Shown here: piece after piece, positions 9,310 through 17,445 of the stretch
Layout of the letters: each line of letters begins with the position of its first letter
Position numbering within the stretch: position 1 is the stretch's first letter
NCBI RefSeq assembly: GCF_002119525.1
Contig: NZ_CP017917.1
Span: 434,001 to 498,000 of the forward strand
DNA from: Vibrio syngnathi
Lineage (GTDB): Bacteria; Pseudomonadota; Gammaproteobacteria; Enterobacterales; Vibrionaceae
Direction of reading: 5' to 3'
Length of the DNA: 64,000 nt
Notes under the pieces: generated by a model
Database searches by the model: none
Told to the model about the DNA's origin: nothing
What the model saw: only the letters and a program-made list of their open reading frames with translations
Position numbers and translations under genes: made by a program

Positions 9310-10731
9310 ATGACAAAGCACTACTCATATTGGTTCAAGCAAGCATTGGAACAGGAATTTGGCAGCATCAATGCTGGGCTAGAATCCGCTAAACCGCTTC
9401 AAAAAGACGTTAACTGTGATATCGCCATTGTCGGTGGTGGTTACACCGGTTTATGGACAGCGATTTTAATCAAACAACAACAGCCTCAAAAGCACGTTGT
9501 GGTGATTGAAAAAGGTTTGTGTGGCAGCGGTGCTTCTGGCGCCAACGGCGGTTGCATGCTGACGTGGTCAACTAAGTATCCGACGCTGAAAAAGCTCTAC
9601 GGAAAAGCACAAGCGAAATGGTTGGTTAAGGAATCGGAAAAGGTTATATACGAGATCGAAGATTTCTGTAACGAACACAACATTGATGCGCACCTGTATC
9701 GCAGCGGTACTTATTACACGGCGACCAATGAAGCTCAAAAGGGCGGAATGAAGCCTGTGATTAATGAGTTGGTCAAGCAGGGTATCAATAGCTGGAAGAA
9801 GTGTGATAAGTCTTTGGCTGATAAAGCGGGGTCGGATCGCCACATTGAAGGTTACTACTCAGAAGCTGCGGGTAGCGTTCAGCCAGCTTTATTGGCGAGA
9901 GGCTTGCGCCGCGTTGCGATCGAATTGGGGATCGAAATTTACGAAAATACAGAGATGACTTCTCTTGATTACGGCTCACCAGCTCGCGTCCAAACTAAGG
10001 AAGGGACGATAACTTCCGATAAAGTGATCTTAGCGCTCAATGCATGGATGCTCGATCACTTTAAAGAGTTCAAACGCAGCATTGTGGTTGTCTCGTCTGA
10101 CATGGTAGTGACCAAGCCTATTCCAGAAAAACTCAGGCAGTTTGGTCCCGAAAAAGGAGCGGCGATAGTGGACTCACGCATCTTTGTTCATTACTACCGT
10201 GACACTGAAGATGGACGACTCATGTTGGGCAAAGGCGGCAATAAATTCTCGTTTGCAAATCAGGTTGAAAGCATGTTCAACCAAACGACTAACTACCTGC
10301 CGATCCTCAATCAATCTTTCCAGAAATTGTTCCCTAAACTGGAACAGAATGAATTCGATTACAACTGGTCGGGCGGTTCAGACCGATCCGTCACAGGATT
10401 GCCATTTTTCGGTAATCTAAAAGGCCAAAACAACATCTATTATGGCCTCGGTTACTCAGGTAATGGTGTGGCTCAAACTCGCATGGGAGGCAAAATTTTG
10501 TCTTCAATGGTGTTAGGAGATGATAACGAATGGACACGTAGTGGCTTAACTAGCGGTCCACGAGGCTATTTCCCACCAGAGCCATTCCGTTGGGTTGGGG
10601 CAATGATGGTTAGAGATGCTGTTCGAAGAAAAGAGAACGCGGAAGACTCTGGCAACACGCCATTGTGGCTGGATAAACAATTGGCAAAGCTCGCGGGTGC
10701 GGCAGGTAAAGCCGACAAGGTTGAATCATAA
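9310..10731 (+). CDS. FAD-dependent amine oxidoreductase of the DAO family, probable aminophosphonate oxidase (PbfC/PbfD-like)
   Basis: D-amino-acid-oxidase-like flavoenzyme. CDIAIVGGGYTGLWTA (about residues 38-53) is the FAD dinucleotide motif, VVVIEKG ends the second Rossmann strand, and GSGASGANGGCM is the usual DAO-family loop. YYGLGYSGNGVA (about 375-386) closes the FAD site. No transmembrane or signal segment is visible, so it should be cytosolic. Flavin enzymes (PbfC, PbfD) recur in AEP clusters and oxidise AEP or N-methyl-AEP to phosphonoacetaldehyde. The genomic position between binding protein and ABC genes fits that role. Which substrate applies cannot be read from the sequence; a glycine- or polyamine-type oxidase is the alternative. 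Confidence 0.8.
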   Translation: MTKHYSYWFKQALEQEFGSINAGLESAKPLQKDVNCDIAIVGGGYTGLWTAILIKQQQPQKHVVVIEKGLCGSGASGANGGCMLTWSTKYPTLKKLYGKAQAKWLVKESEKVIYEIEDFCNEHNIDAHLYRSGTYYTATNEAQKGGMKPVINELVKQGINSWKKCDKSLADKAGSDRHIEGYYSEAAGSVQPALLARGLRRVAIELGIEIYENTEMTSLDYGSPARVQTKEGTITSDKVILALNAWMLDHFKEFKRSIVVVSSDMVVTKPIPEKLRQFGPEKGAAIVDSRIFVHYYRDTEDGRLMLGKGGNKFSFANQVESMFNQTTNYLPILNQSFQKLFPKLEQNEFDYNWSGGSDRSVTGLPFFGNLKGQNNIYYGLGYSGNGVAQTRMGGKILSSMVLGDDNEWTRSGLTSGPRGYFPPEPFRWVGAMMVRDAVRRKENAEDSGNTPLWLDKQLAKLAGAAGKADKVES

Positions 10732-10867
10732 ATTAATCTAGCGTTTAAATTAGAGGTTTACATTAAGGCTCTCAGTGACTTATGGGCTAGTTATTGAGGG
10801 CTTTCTGAATTAACTTTCAAAGCTGAACGAGTAGCAATCTTTAATGCTTATTATTTCTGCAATGTAA

Positions 10868-10896
10868 CTGTCATTTAGCTTCTATAAATTTGTCAC
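10868..10896 (+). promoter_or_regulatory. Possible Pho box (three 7-bp repeats at 11-bp spacing)
   Basis: CTGTCAT-N4-CTTCTAT-N4-TTGTCAC resembles the PhoB direct-repeat consensus (CTGTCAT repeated each 11 bp), with the middle unit weak. The 12-mer AAATTTGTCACT covering the last unit occurs again at 7967-7978 in the phnW/binding-protein divergent region. Phosphate-starvation control of this island is plausible but unproven. Confidence 0.35.
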
Positions 10897-10923
10897 TCAA
10901 CTGCAATGTTCAAAGTTTAAATT

Positions 10924-10935
10924 TGGTATATACCA
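10924..10935. promoter_or_regulatory. Putative PhnR operator upstream of the ABC ATPase gene
   Basis: TGGTATATACCA, a perfect 12-bp palindrome with the HutC-subfamily GntR core GT-A-TA-T-AC. It lies 18 nt before the ATG, so a bound repressor would block transcription or initiation of the ABC-phnR unit. Confidence 0.65.
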
Positions 10936-10953
10936 TTTAAAGAGTGCTGTAGT

Positions 10954-12063
10954 ATGAGCAACCAAACTTATTTGAATATTGAAAACGTTGTAAAGCAATT
11001 TGGCCAATTTACAGCGTTAAAAGACATCTCCCTATCGATAGACAAAGGCGAGTTCGTCTGCTTCCTTGGCCCCTCTGGCTGTGGAAAAACCACCTTATTA
11101 CGTGCGATTGCAGGACTGGATTTACCGACCTCAGGCTCAATTGAGCAGAATGGAGCGGATACGACCTTCTTGCCACCAGAAAAGCGTGACTTTGGCATCG
11201 TGTTCCAGTCTTATGCTTTGTTTCCAAATCTCACCGTTGAAGAAAACATCGCGATTGGGTTGAAGAACCAAGGGATGTCGACCAAAGAAGCTCTTGAGAC
11301 GGTTGAGTCTTGGTTAGAAACCATTAGCTTACCAACATCTGGCCAAAAGTATCCGAATCAACTGTCTGGCGGACAACAGCAGCGTGTTGCTTTGGCTCGC
11401 GCATTGGCTCTTTCTCCAGGCTTGTTGTTACTGGATGAGCCGCTTTCTGCGTTGGATGCGAAGGTAAGAACACACCTGCGTGACGAGATTTGCCAACTGC
11501 AACGCAAGCTGGGGATCACCACTATTATGGTGACGCACGATCAAGATGAAGCCTTGACGATGGCAGACCGAATTGTGGTGATGAACCATGGTGTCATTGA
11601 GCAAGTAGGTGCCCCACAAGAGATCTACCAAAAACCAGTCAGTCGTTTTGTCGCTGAGTTTGTTGGCAGCATGAACTTCATTCAAGCTTCTGTTGCTGTG
11701 CAAGGCAAGGTGCGTATTGCTGAGTCGATGCTACCGTTACCTCGCTTAGACAATCTCACGCCAAAACTTGGTGAGGTTTTTGATATTGCCGTTCGTCCAG
11801 AGCAAATCCAATTTGTTGATCGTTTTAGTGAATCCTTACCCGTGAGAATCGTATCAAGCGAGTTCCTCGGGGCGTTTTATCGTGTTGAGTGTCAATTGCA
11901 ACATGACTCAACGGCGAAAGAGATCATCGTTGATGTATCAGTTAAAGAGTTCAATCGATTGAAACTGCGTCGCAGTGATATTCGTTACGTAGCATTTGAT
12001 CAAGAAGGTCTTAGAGCTTACTCATCGAAAAGCCTGCAAGTGATGAAAGACGAGGCGGCGTAA
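10954..12063 (+). CDS. phnT: ABC transporter ATP-binding protein for AEP (PhnT-like)
   Basis: ATPase of the AEP importer. Walker A GPSGCGKTT near residue 38, Q-loop in VFQSYALFPN, signature LSGGQQQR near 137, Walker B LLLLDEPLSALD near 157 and switch histidine in VTHDQDEAL. A TOBE-like C-terminal domain follows from about 280 (FDIAVRPEQI). The length of 369 aa matches the spermidine/iron/phosphonate ATPases. It lies 6 nt before the permease gene, so the two are cotranscribed. Substrate assignment rests on context; the protein itself only shows the importer subclass. Confidence 0.9.
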   Translation: MSNQTYLNIENVVKQFGQFTALKDISLSIDKGEFVCFLGPSGCGKTTLLRAIAGLDLPTSGSIEQNGADTTFLPPEKRDFGIVFQSYALFPNLTVEENIAIGLKNQGMSTKEALETVESWLETISLPTSGQKYPNQLSGGQQQRVALARALALSPGLLLLDEPLSALDAKVRTHLRDEICQLQRKLGITTIMVTHDQDEALTMADRIVVMNHGVIEQVGAPQEIYQKPVSRFVAEFVGSMNFIQASVAVQGKVRIAESMLPLPRLDNLTPKLGEVFDIAVRPEQIQFVDRFSESLPVRIVSSEFLGAFYRVECQLQHDSTAKEIIVDVSVKEFNRLKLRRSDIRYVAFDQEGLRAYSSKSLQVMKDEAA

Positions 12064-12069
12064 ATAATC

Positions 12070-13794
12070 ATGGAATCGACTCAAATGATGCAATCTAAGC
12101 TGCTAGTTCAACGACGAATACAGCCTTTTCTGGCTCGGTTAAGCAAAGACAACGTAATTCTATTTGGTCTGCTGGCCTTTTTGTCTGTGGTCATGACGCT
12201 ATTCATTCTGATGCCACTGTGGGCAATGTTGAAAAAGAGTGTTCAGAACGCAGACGGTGAATTTGTAGGATTACAGAATTTCGCAACATATTTTGCTTCG
12301 CAGAGCCTTTGGCAGTCGGTAGGAAATACGTTCTCGCTTGGGTTGTTAGTGACCGTTGTCGTGGGGGTACTAGCTTTTGGTTATGCCTATGCGTTGACTC
12401 GTTCATGCATGCCTTTCAAGGGGCTTTTTCAGGTGTTGGGTTCAGCGCCGATTCTTGCTCCGTCGTTGCTTCCTGCTATCAGTTTGATCTTCTTATTTGG
12501 TAATCAAGGTATCGCAAAAGAAGTCTTGGGTGGCAACTCGGTTTATGGCTTGATTGGTATCTCACTGGGCCTGATATTCTGGACGTTTCCACACGCCTTA
12601 ATGATTTTAACTACTTCATTGAGAACCTCTGACGCTCGTCTTTATGAGGCGGCACGTGCACTCAATACTTCATCGCTAAAAACCTTCTTCATGGTGACGT
12701 TACCTGCGGCAAAATACGGTTTGATAAGTACCTTGATCGTTGTATTTACGCTGGTGGTTTGTGATTTTGGTGTGCCAAAGGTGATCGGTGGTAGCTACAA
12801 CGTTCTGTCTACCGATATCTTTAAGCAGGTAGTAGGGCAACAGAATTTCTCTATGGGCGCGGTGACTAGCATCCTATTGCTATTGCCTGCGTTGCTTGCG
12901 TTTACCGTTGACCGCTGGGTTCAAAAGAAACAAAAGAGCTTGTTTGATACTCGCTCCGTCGCTTACCAACCAGAGCCAAACACTCTACGTGATGGCGTGT
13001 GTTTACTCTATTGCACCGTAATTTCAGTGGCTGTTGTTATCGTGCTAGGCATGGCGATATACGGATCTATGGTCACTTTCTGGCCTTGGAATAAAACGCT
13101 AACGCTAAATAACTATAACTTCGCAGAGATGAGTACTTATGGTTGGACGCCATTTTTCAACTCTTTAACCCTCGGCGCTTGGACTGCGATTATCGGTACC
13201 GTATTGATTTTCTTGGGTGCTTATTGCATTGAGAAAGGCCGCGCTTTCGGTCCTGTTCGTCAAGCAATGCAAATGCTCAGTGTGGTACCGATGGCGGTTC
13301 CGGGTATGGTGTTGGGTTTGGGATATATCTTCTACTTCAATGACTTGAGTAACCCACTCAACTTCTTGTATGGCACGATGGCGTTCTTGGTGATTAATAC
13401 GGTGGTTCACTACTACACAGTCGGCCACATGACAGCGTTAACCGCATTAAAACAGCTGCCTGAGGAAATAGAAGCGACGGCGGCGTCGGTTAACCTACCG
13501 CAATACAAGCTGTTCTTTAAAGTGACGGTGCCGGTTTGTTTGCCTGCGATTTTAGATATTGCGACATACCTGTTTATTAATGCACTTACCACGACATCTG
13601 CGGTAGTATTCTTGTATTCTACCGATACGATACCTGCGTCAGTTTCAGTACTGAATATGGATGATGCGGGACAAACGGGTGCAGCAGCTGCCATGGCGGT
13701 GATGATCATGATATCGGCAGCGAGCGCGAAGTTGATTCATATGTTAATCAACAAGTTATTCGAGAAGCGCACCCAGGCTTGGCGTAAACGCTAA
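12070..13794 (+). CDS. Double-length ABC permease for AEP (fused PhnU-PhnV type)
   Basis: Inner-membrane importer channel with two BPD_transp_1 units in one chain of 574 aa. Each half has about six hydrophobic segments, and each carries an EAA coupling loop: YEAARALNTSSLKTFFMVTLP near residue 195 and EEIEATAASVNLPQYKLFFKV near residue 475. In Salmonella the two halves (PhnU, PhnV) are separate; here they are fused, as in many marine AEP and iron systems. It starts 6 nt after the ATPase stop and ends 68 nt before the phnR start used here. Confidence 0.88.
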   Translation: MESTQMMQSKLLVQRRIQPFLARLSKDNVILFGLLAFLSVVMTLFILMPLWAMLKKSVQNADGEFVGLQNFATYFASQSLWQSVGNTFSLGLLVTVVVGVLAFGYAYALTRSCMPFKGLFQVLGSAPILAPSLLPAISLIFLFGNQGIAKEVLGGNSVYGLIGISLGLIFWTFPHALMILTTSLRTSDARLYEAARALNTSSLKTFFMVTLPAAKYGLISTLIVVFTLVVCDFGVPKVIGGSYNVLSTDIFKQVVGQQNFSMGAVTSILLLLPALLAFTVDRWVQKKQKSLFDTRSVAYQPEPNTLRDGVCLLYCTVISVAVVIVLGMAIYGSMVTFWPWNKTLTLNNYNFAEMSTYGWTPFFNSLTLGAWTAIIGTVLIFLGAYCIEKGRAFGPVRQAMQMLSVVPMAVPGMVLGLGYIFYFNDLSNPLNFLYGTMAFLVINTVVHYYTVGHMTALTALKQLPEEIEATAASVNLPQYKLFFKVTVPVCLPAILDIATYLFINALTTTSAVVFLYSTDTIPASVSVLNMDDAGQTGAAAAMAVMIMISAASAKLIHMLINKLFEKRTQAWRKR

Positions 13795-13862
13795 AGAACT
13801 ATTTTATATTGCAGTTGGCCAAGGAGTGGCTGACGACAAGAACAAGAATGAAAGGAAATGAA

Positions 13863-14567
13863 GTGCAGTACGTAAAAATCAAAGATGTCATCGTAGAGCA
13901 GATAGAGTCGGGGATGTTAACACCACGACAGAAACTGCCTGCGGAACGTAAGCTGGCTGAATCGTTTGATACGACTCGAGTTACCTTACGTGAAGCCTTG
14001 TCTTTACTTGAAGCGGAAGGGCGCATTTATCGAGAAGACCGACGTGGTTGGTTTATCTCTCCCGAGCCGCTTCGTTATGATCCAACACAAACGCTGAACT
14101 TCACCAATATGGCTCTGTCGCAGAACCGTAAGCCGAAAACAGAATTAGTGGCAGCGAAAGGCATGTTAGCAACCAAGGAAGCAACTAAGCTTCTTGAGCT
14201 GCAACCTTTTTCGGATGTTTATCGAGTAGACAGAGTTCGTTATCTTGAAGACAGACCCGTTGTGTATGTGACCAACTACATTCGACCTGAGCTGTTCCCT
14301 AACTTGCTTGACTACGACTTGTCTAAGTCGTTGACGGACATCTACCGAGAACACTTTGGTGTGGTGTATCAGAAGATTCGCTACCGAGTGAGCACAACGT
14401 CTTTGCTTGGCGAAACCGCGCAAGCTCTGCGTGCGACTTCTGGTTCTCCGGCTATGGTGGTTGAGCGTGTTAATTACAATCAAGACGGTGATTTGATTGA
14501 TTGCGATATTGAATATTGGCGTCATGACGCGATCAGTATCGAGTCGATAGCGCAGTTAGAGCGTTAG
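13863..14567 (+). CDS. phnR: GntR-family (HutC subfamily, UTRA domain) regulator, probable PhnR
   Basis: Winged-helix repressor with a ligand-binding UTRA domain. The N-terminal 70 residues are a GntR domain (YVKIKDVIVEQIESG, LPAERKLAESFDTTRVTLREAL). The UTRA domain runs from about residue 85 to the end (VYRVDRVRYLEDRPVVYVTNYI, then GSPAMVVERVNY). It is the last gene of the ABC unit and probably senses AEP or phosphonoacetaldehyde. Start choice: GTG at 13863 has AAGGA 6 nt upstream and begins right at the GntR domain. An ATG at 13848 and a TTG at 13809 are in frame but lack a well-placed ribosome site. The three TGG-N6-CCA palindromes in the island suit this subfamily. Confidence 0.85.
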   Translation: MQYVKIKDVIVEQIESGMLTPRQKLPAERKLAESFDTTRVTLREALSLLEAEGRIYREDRRGWFISPEPLRYDPTQTLNFTNMALSQNRKPKTELVAAKGMLATKEATKLLELQPFSDVYRVDRVRYLEDRPVVYVTNYIRPELFPNLLDYDLSKSLTDIYREHFGVVYQKIRYRVSTTSLLGETAQALRATSGSPAMVVERVNYNQDGDLIDCDIEYWRHDAISIESIAQLER

Positions 14568-14624
14568 TCGAACGTTAGAACATCGGCACACCTCGCTTTG
14601 GGGTTTTGCCCAACTGGAATGATC

Positions 14625-14653
14625 AAAGGTCTCTTATCTGGAGGCCTTTTTTA
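14625..14653 (+). terminator. Terminator after phnR
   Basis: Stem AAAGGTCTC / GAGGCCTTT with one G-U pair, loop TTATCTG, T-tract. It separates the phnR unit from the EamA gene, which therefore probably has its own promoter or depends on read-through. Confidence 0.78.
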
Positions 14654-14702
14654 TCCCCTGTTTTCAGCGACTGCTTTTATTAGTCAATAATTTAGGAATG
14701 AA

Positions 14703-15605
14703 ATGGAATTCTCTGCCACTGTCATCGTGATCATTTCGGCTTTGCTTCATGCGGTTTGGAACGTTTTAGGTAAATCTAATCAAGGTTCGGGCTCGTCTTT
14801 CTTCTTGGCCTCTGGTTTTACCGCTGCCGCGATATTGACGCCTTACTTGATCTGGTATGTACACAGTGTTGGCCTGTCAAATATCTCAATTCCATTTTGG
14901 CAATTGGTTTTCTTGAGCGGGATTTGCCAAATCATCTATTTGATCGGCTTGGGCGCAGCCTATAAACAGGCTGATATCGGCGTGATTTACCCAATGGCCC
15001 GAGCTCTTCCGGTTCTAATGGTTGGCTTGGGTACTGTGTTGATTGGTTATGAACTGTCGTCTAATCAATGGATTGGGTTCACCTTGATTACCTTGGGTTG
15101 TTTGTTTGTCCCGTTGAAGCAATTCTCTGAGTTGAGGCTTAAGGCCTACCTAAACCTTGGCGTGTTGTGGGCGCTCATCGCCGCAATAGGTACCACGGGT
15201 TATTCGATTATTGATAAAGAGGCACTTCTATTATTGGAGCCTCTAAGCACACTTAGTACCACAAACAAGCACACCGCGATTTTCTACCTAGGCATTCAGT
15301 TTTGGGCGATTGTGATTCCGCTGAGTGTTTGGTTATTCGTAACCAACCAAAGAATCGAATTTCATAATGCTTGGATACTGCGAAAGAAAGCCACAGTGGC
15401 CGGCATCATGATGGCTTCGACTTATGGTTTGGTGTTGTTTGCGATGACCATGACAGAGAACGTCAGCTTGGTTGTTGCTCTTAGGCAAGTAAGTATCATC
15501 TTCGGCGTAGTGATGGGGATCTACTTTTTAAAGGAAAAGTGGCACGTTACACGTGGTGTAGGCGTCGTTTTTATCATTGCTGGCTTAGTTATCTCACTGA
15601 CTTAA
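14703..15605 (+). CDS. EamA/DMT-superfamily inner-membrane transporter
   Basis: 300-aa drug/metabolite transporter: ten hydrophobic segments in two EamA repeats, the first opening with VIIVISALLHAVWNVLGK-like sequence and the second ending FGVVMGIYFLKEKWHVTRGVG, the usual end of the second repeat. AGGAATGAA leads directly into the ATG. Substrate is unknown. It is separated from phnR by a terminator, yet lies between the phosphonate and gluconate islands on the same strand. Export of a by-product such as an amine is possible but only inference. Confidence 0.85.
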   Translation: MEFSATVIVIISALLHAVWNVLGKSNQGSGSSFFLASGFTAAAILTPYLIWYVHSVGLSNISIPFWQLVFLSGICQIIYLIGLGAAYKQADIGVIYPMARALPVLMVGLGTVLIGYELSSNQWIGFTLITLGCLFVPLKQFSELRLKAYLNLGVLWALIAAIGTTGYSIIDKEALLLLEPLSTLSTTNKHTAIFYLGIQFWAIVIPLSVWLFVTNQRIEFHNAWILRKKATVAGIMMASTYGLVLFAMTMTENVSLVVALRQVSIIFGVVMGIYFLKEKWHVTRGVGVVFIIAGLVISLT

Positions 15606-15634
15606 AAAGAAATTAAACTCTACCTCCAACCTAT

Positions 15635-15659
15635 AATGTGACTTTTCAGTCGCATTTTT
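15635..15659 (+). terminator. Terminator after the EamA gene
   Basis: Stem AATGTGAC / GTCGCATT (one G-U pair), loop TTTTCA, T5. Located 30 nt after the stop. Confidence 0.75.
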
Positions 15660-15722
15660 CTTATTGATAGCAAACGTTTTACTAATGTTAAAGATGTGAT
15701 CCTTCTCATAGACAAGGTTGTA

Positions 15723-15738
15723 AAGTTACCGGTAACAT
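15723..15738. promoter_or_regulatory. GntR (LacI-type) operator 1, gluconate TRAP operon
   Basis: AAGTTACCGGTAACAT, with the perfect 12-bp palindrome GTTACCGGTAAC inside. It fits the E. coli gluconate repressor consensus ATGTTA-N4-TAACAT in all but one base. Centre-to-centre distance to the second copy is 24 bp. Confidence 0.8.
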
Positions 15739-15746
15739 TCATCTCA

Positions 15747-15762
15747 ACGTTACCGGTAACAT
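15747..15762. promoter_or_regulatory. GntR (LacI-type) operator 2, gluconate TRAP operon
   Basis: ACGTTACCGGTAACAT, second copy of the same palindrome, overlapping the likely -10 region (ACATATAATAAC follows). Tandem sites about two helical turns apart suggest cooperative binding by dimers on one face of the DNA. Confidence 0.8.
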
Positions 15763-15805
15763 ATAATAACAAGCCGGACTCTGTGAAACTCATAAGGATA
15801 CCCAA

Positions 15806-16822
15806 ATGAAAGCTCTGACTAAAACGCTGATTGCCGCTTCCCTCACTGGTCTATTTGCTACTTCAGCAATGGCTGCAGACTTTAAACTTAAGATTCAATC
15901 TTCAGATCCATCTGGTGATTTGAACTTCAAGGTTCAGCAGAAGTGGGCCGAGCGCGTAGAAACGATGTCTAACGGACGTATCGACATCGATCTACTTCCT
16001 GTTGGTGCTGTGGTTAAGCACACAGAAACGCTAGGCGCGATCAAAATGGGTATCTTAGATGGCCACATCACTGCAACAGGTTACTTCTCTGGTAAAGATC
16101 CAGCATTCGGCCTAATCGGTAACATGGTTGGCGCATGGTCAGACACAACGCAACTGCTTCAGTACATGAACTACGGCGGCGGTAACGAGCTAATGACTGA
16201 ACTGTATAAGCCTTACGGTGTTCAGTTCGTTGGTGCTTCTACTACGGGTGTTGAGTCTTTCATTTCTAAAAAACCAATTGATGGTGTCGCGGATCTTAAA
16301 GGTCTTAAACTGCGTGCACCTGAAGGCCTAGTACAACAAGTATTTGCAGCTGCGGGTGCGACTCCAGTAAACCTGCCGGGTTCTGAAGTATTTACTGGCC
16401 TGAGCAAAGGCGTAATTGATGCCGCGGACTACACAGTATTTTCAACAAACCAAAAAGCGGGCATGAACGACATTGCTACCCACCCAGTTCAACCGGGCTT
16501 CCACTCACTGCCGCTTATCGATATATCTATTTCTCAGAAGAAATGGGACAAGATGCCAGCTGATCTACAAACAATGCTGCAAACATCAGTGCGTGACTTC
16601 TCTTACGACATGACGACTCAGCTGAAAATGGCTGACCAAGCGGCACTTAAAGAAGCTCAAGCGAACCCAGAAATCACTATCCACGACTGGTCTCAAGAAG
16701 AACGTAAAAAGTTCCGTGAAATCGCGAAAGGTCAATGGAAAGTATTTGCAGAGCGTTCTGATAACGCAGGAAAAGTTTACACCTCAGTGACTGTGTTCCT
16801 AGAAGAAAACGGCTTACTGTAA
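15806..16822 (+). CDS. TRAP transporter substrate-binding protein (DctP family), probable gluconate
   Basis: Periplasmic receptor of a TRAP transporter. Signal peptide at residues 1-23 (MKALTKTLIAAS, ending SAMA-A). The DctP domain fills the rest: WAERVETMSNGRIDIDLLPV, the conserved arginine region LKGLKLRAPEG near residue 165, and GSEVFTGLSKGVIDAADY. At 338 aa it is of family length. AAGGA lies 8 nt before the ATG. Gluconate as substrate is inferred from gntK and gnd downstream and from GntR-type operators in its promoter; a related sugar acid is possible. Confidence 0.9.
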   Translation: MKALTKTLIAASLTGLFATSAMAADFKLKIQSSDPSGDLNFKVQQKWAERVETMSNGRIDIDLLPVGAVVKHTETLGAIKMGILDGHITATGYFSGKDPAFGLIGNMVGAWSDTTQLLQYMNYGGGNELMTELYKPYGVQFVGASTTGVESFISKKPIDGVADLKGLKLRAPEGLVQQVFAAAGATPVNLPGSEVFTGLSKGVIDAADYTVFSTNQKAGMNDIATHPVQPGFHSLPLIDISISQKKWDKMPADLQTMLQTSVRDFSYDMTTQLKMADQAALKEAQANPEITIHDWSQEERKKFREIAKGQWKVFAERSDNAGKVYTSVTVFLEENGLL

Positions 16823-16887
16823 TTCAAACTTAGTTTACTGACGGGGGAGGGCACTGCTCTCCCGTATTCTCCCAGGAAATTTGGCTC

Positions 16888-17445
16888 ATGACCGATAAAA
16901 TCCCCCACGCCCCAGCTGAAAACGACGAGCAACCAAGAAATGCGCTTGATCGTTTTGTTATAAAGTTCAGTAATCTCGTTAGCTGGTTGTTTATTTTTAC
17001 TGTATTGATTTCATTTTATGAAGTTGTGATGCGTTACGCATTCGATGCCCCGACCACATGGGTACATGAAACAGCTTCTTTCATCGGCGGTTCTTTATTC
17101 ATTATTGGTGGTATCTACGCGTTTGCTGCGAATAAGCACGTGCGTGTGGTTCTTATTTACGACTCAGTGTCTAACCAAGCACGTAAATATCTTAATCTTG
17201 TTCACCACATTGTGGGTTTGGCCTTTGCTGGCATGCTCGCTTATGCGGCTTACTTCACCGCAGAGGAAGCATGGTTTGCACCATGGGGTGAATTCCGCCT
17301 TGAAACATCAGGTTCAGTGTTAAACGCGCCTTATCCTGCATTGCTTAAAGGTCTGATCTTTGTCGTTTTGTGTGTTCTTGTTGTCCAGTTTGTATTGCAC
17401 CTAATCCAAGAGTTGATGGGTCTAAGGAAGAATGACGATGTTTGA
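16888..17445 (+). CDS. TRAP transporter small permease (DctQ family)
   Basis: Small membrane subunit of the TRAP transporter, 185 aa with four hydrophobic segments beginning near residue 32 (LVSWLFIFTVLISFYEVVMR). The DctQ hallmark FYEVVMRYAFDAPTTWVHE is present. It follows the binding-protein gene by 65 nt and overlaps dctM by 14 nt, so the two membrane subunits are translationally coupled. Confidence 0.9.
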   Translation: MTDKIPHAPAENDEQPRNALDRFVIKFSNLVSWLFIFTVLISFYEVVMRYAFDAPTTWVHETASFIGGSLFIIGGIYAFAANKHVRVVLIYDSVSNQARKYLNLVHHIVGLAFAGMLAYAAYFTAEEAWFAPWGEFRLETSGSVLNAPYPALLKGLIFVVLCVLVVQFVLHLIQELMGLRKNDDV

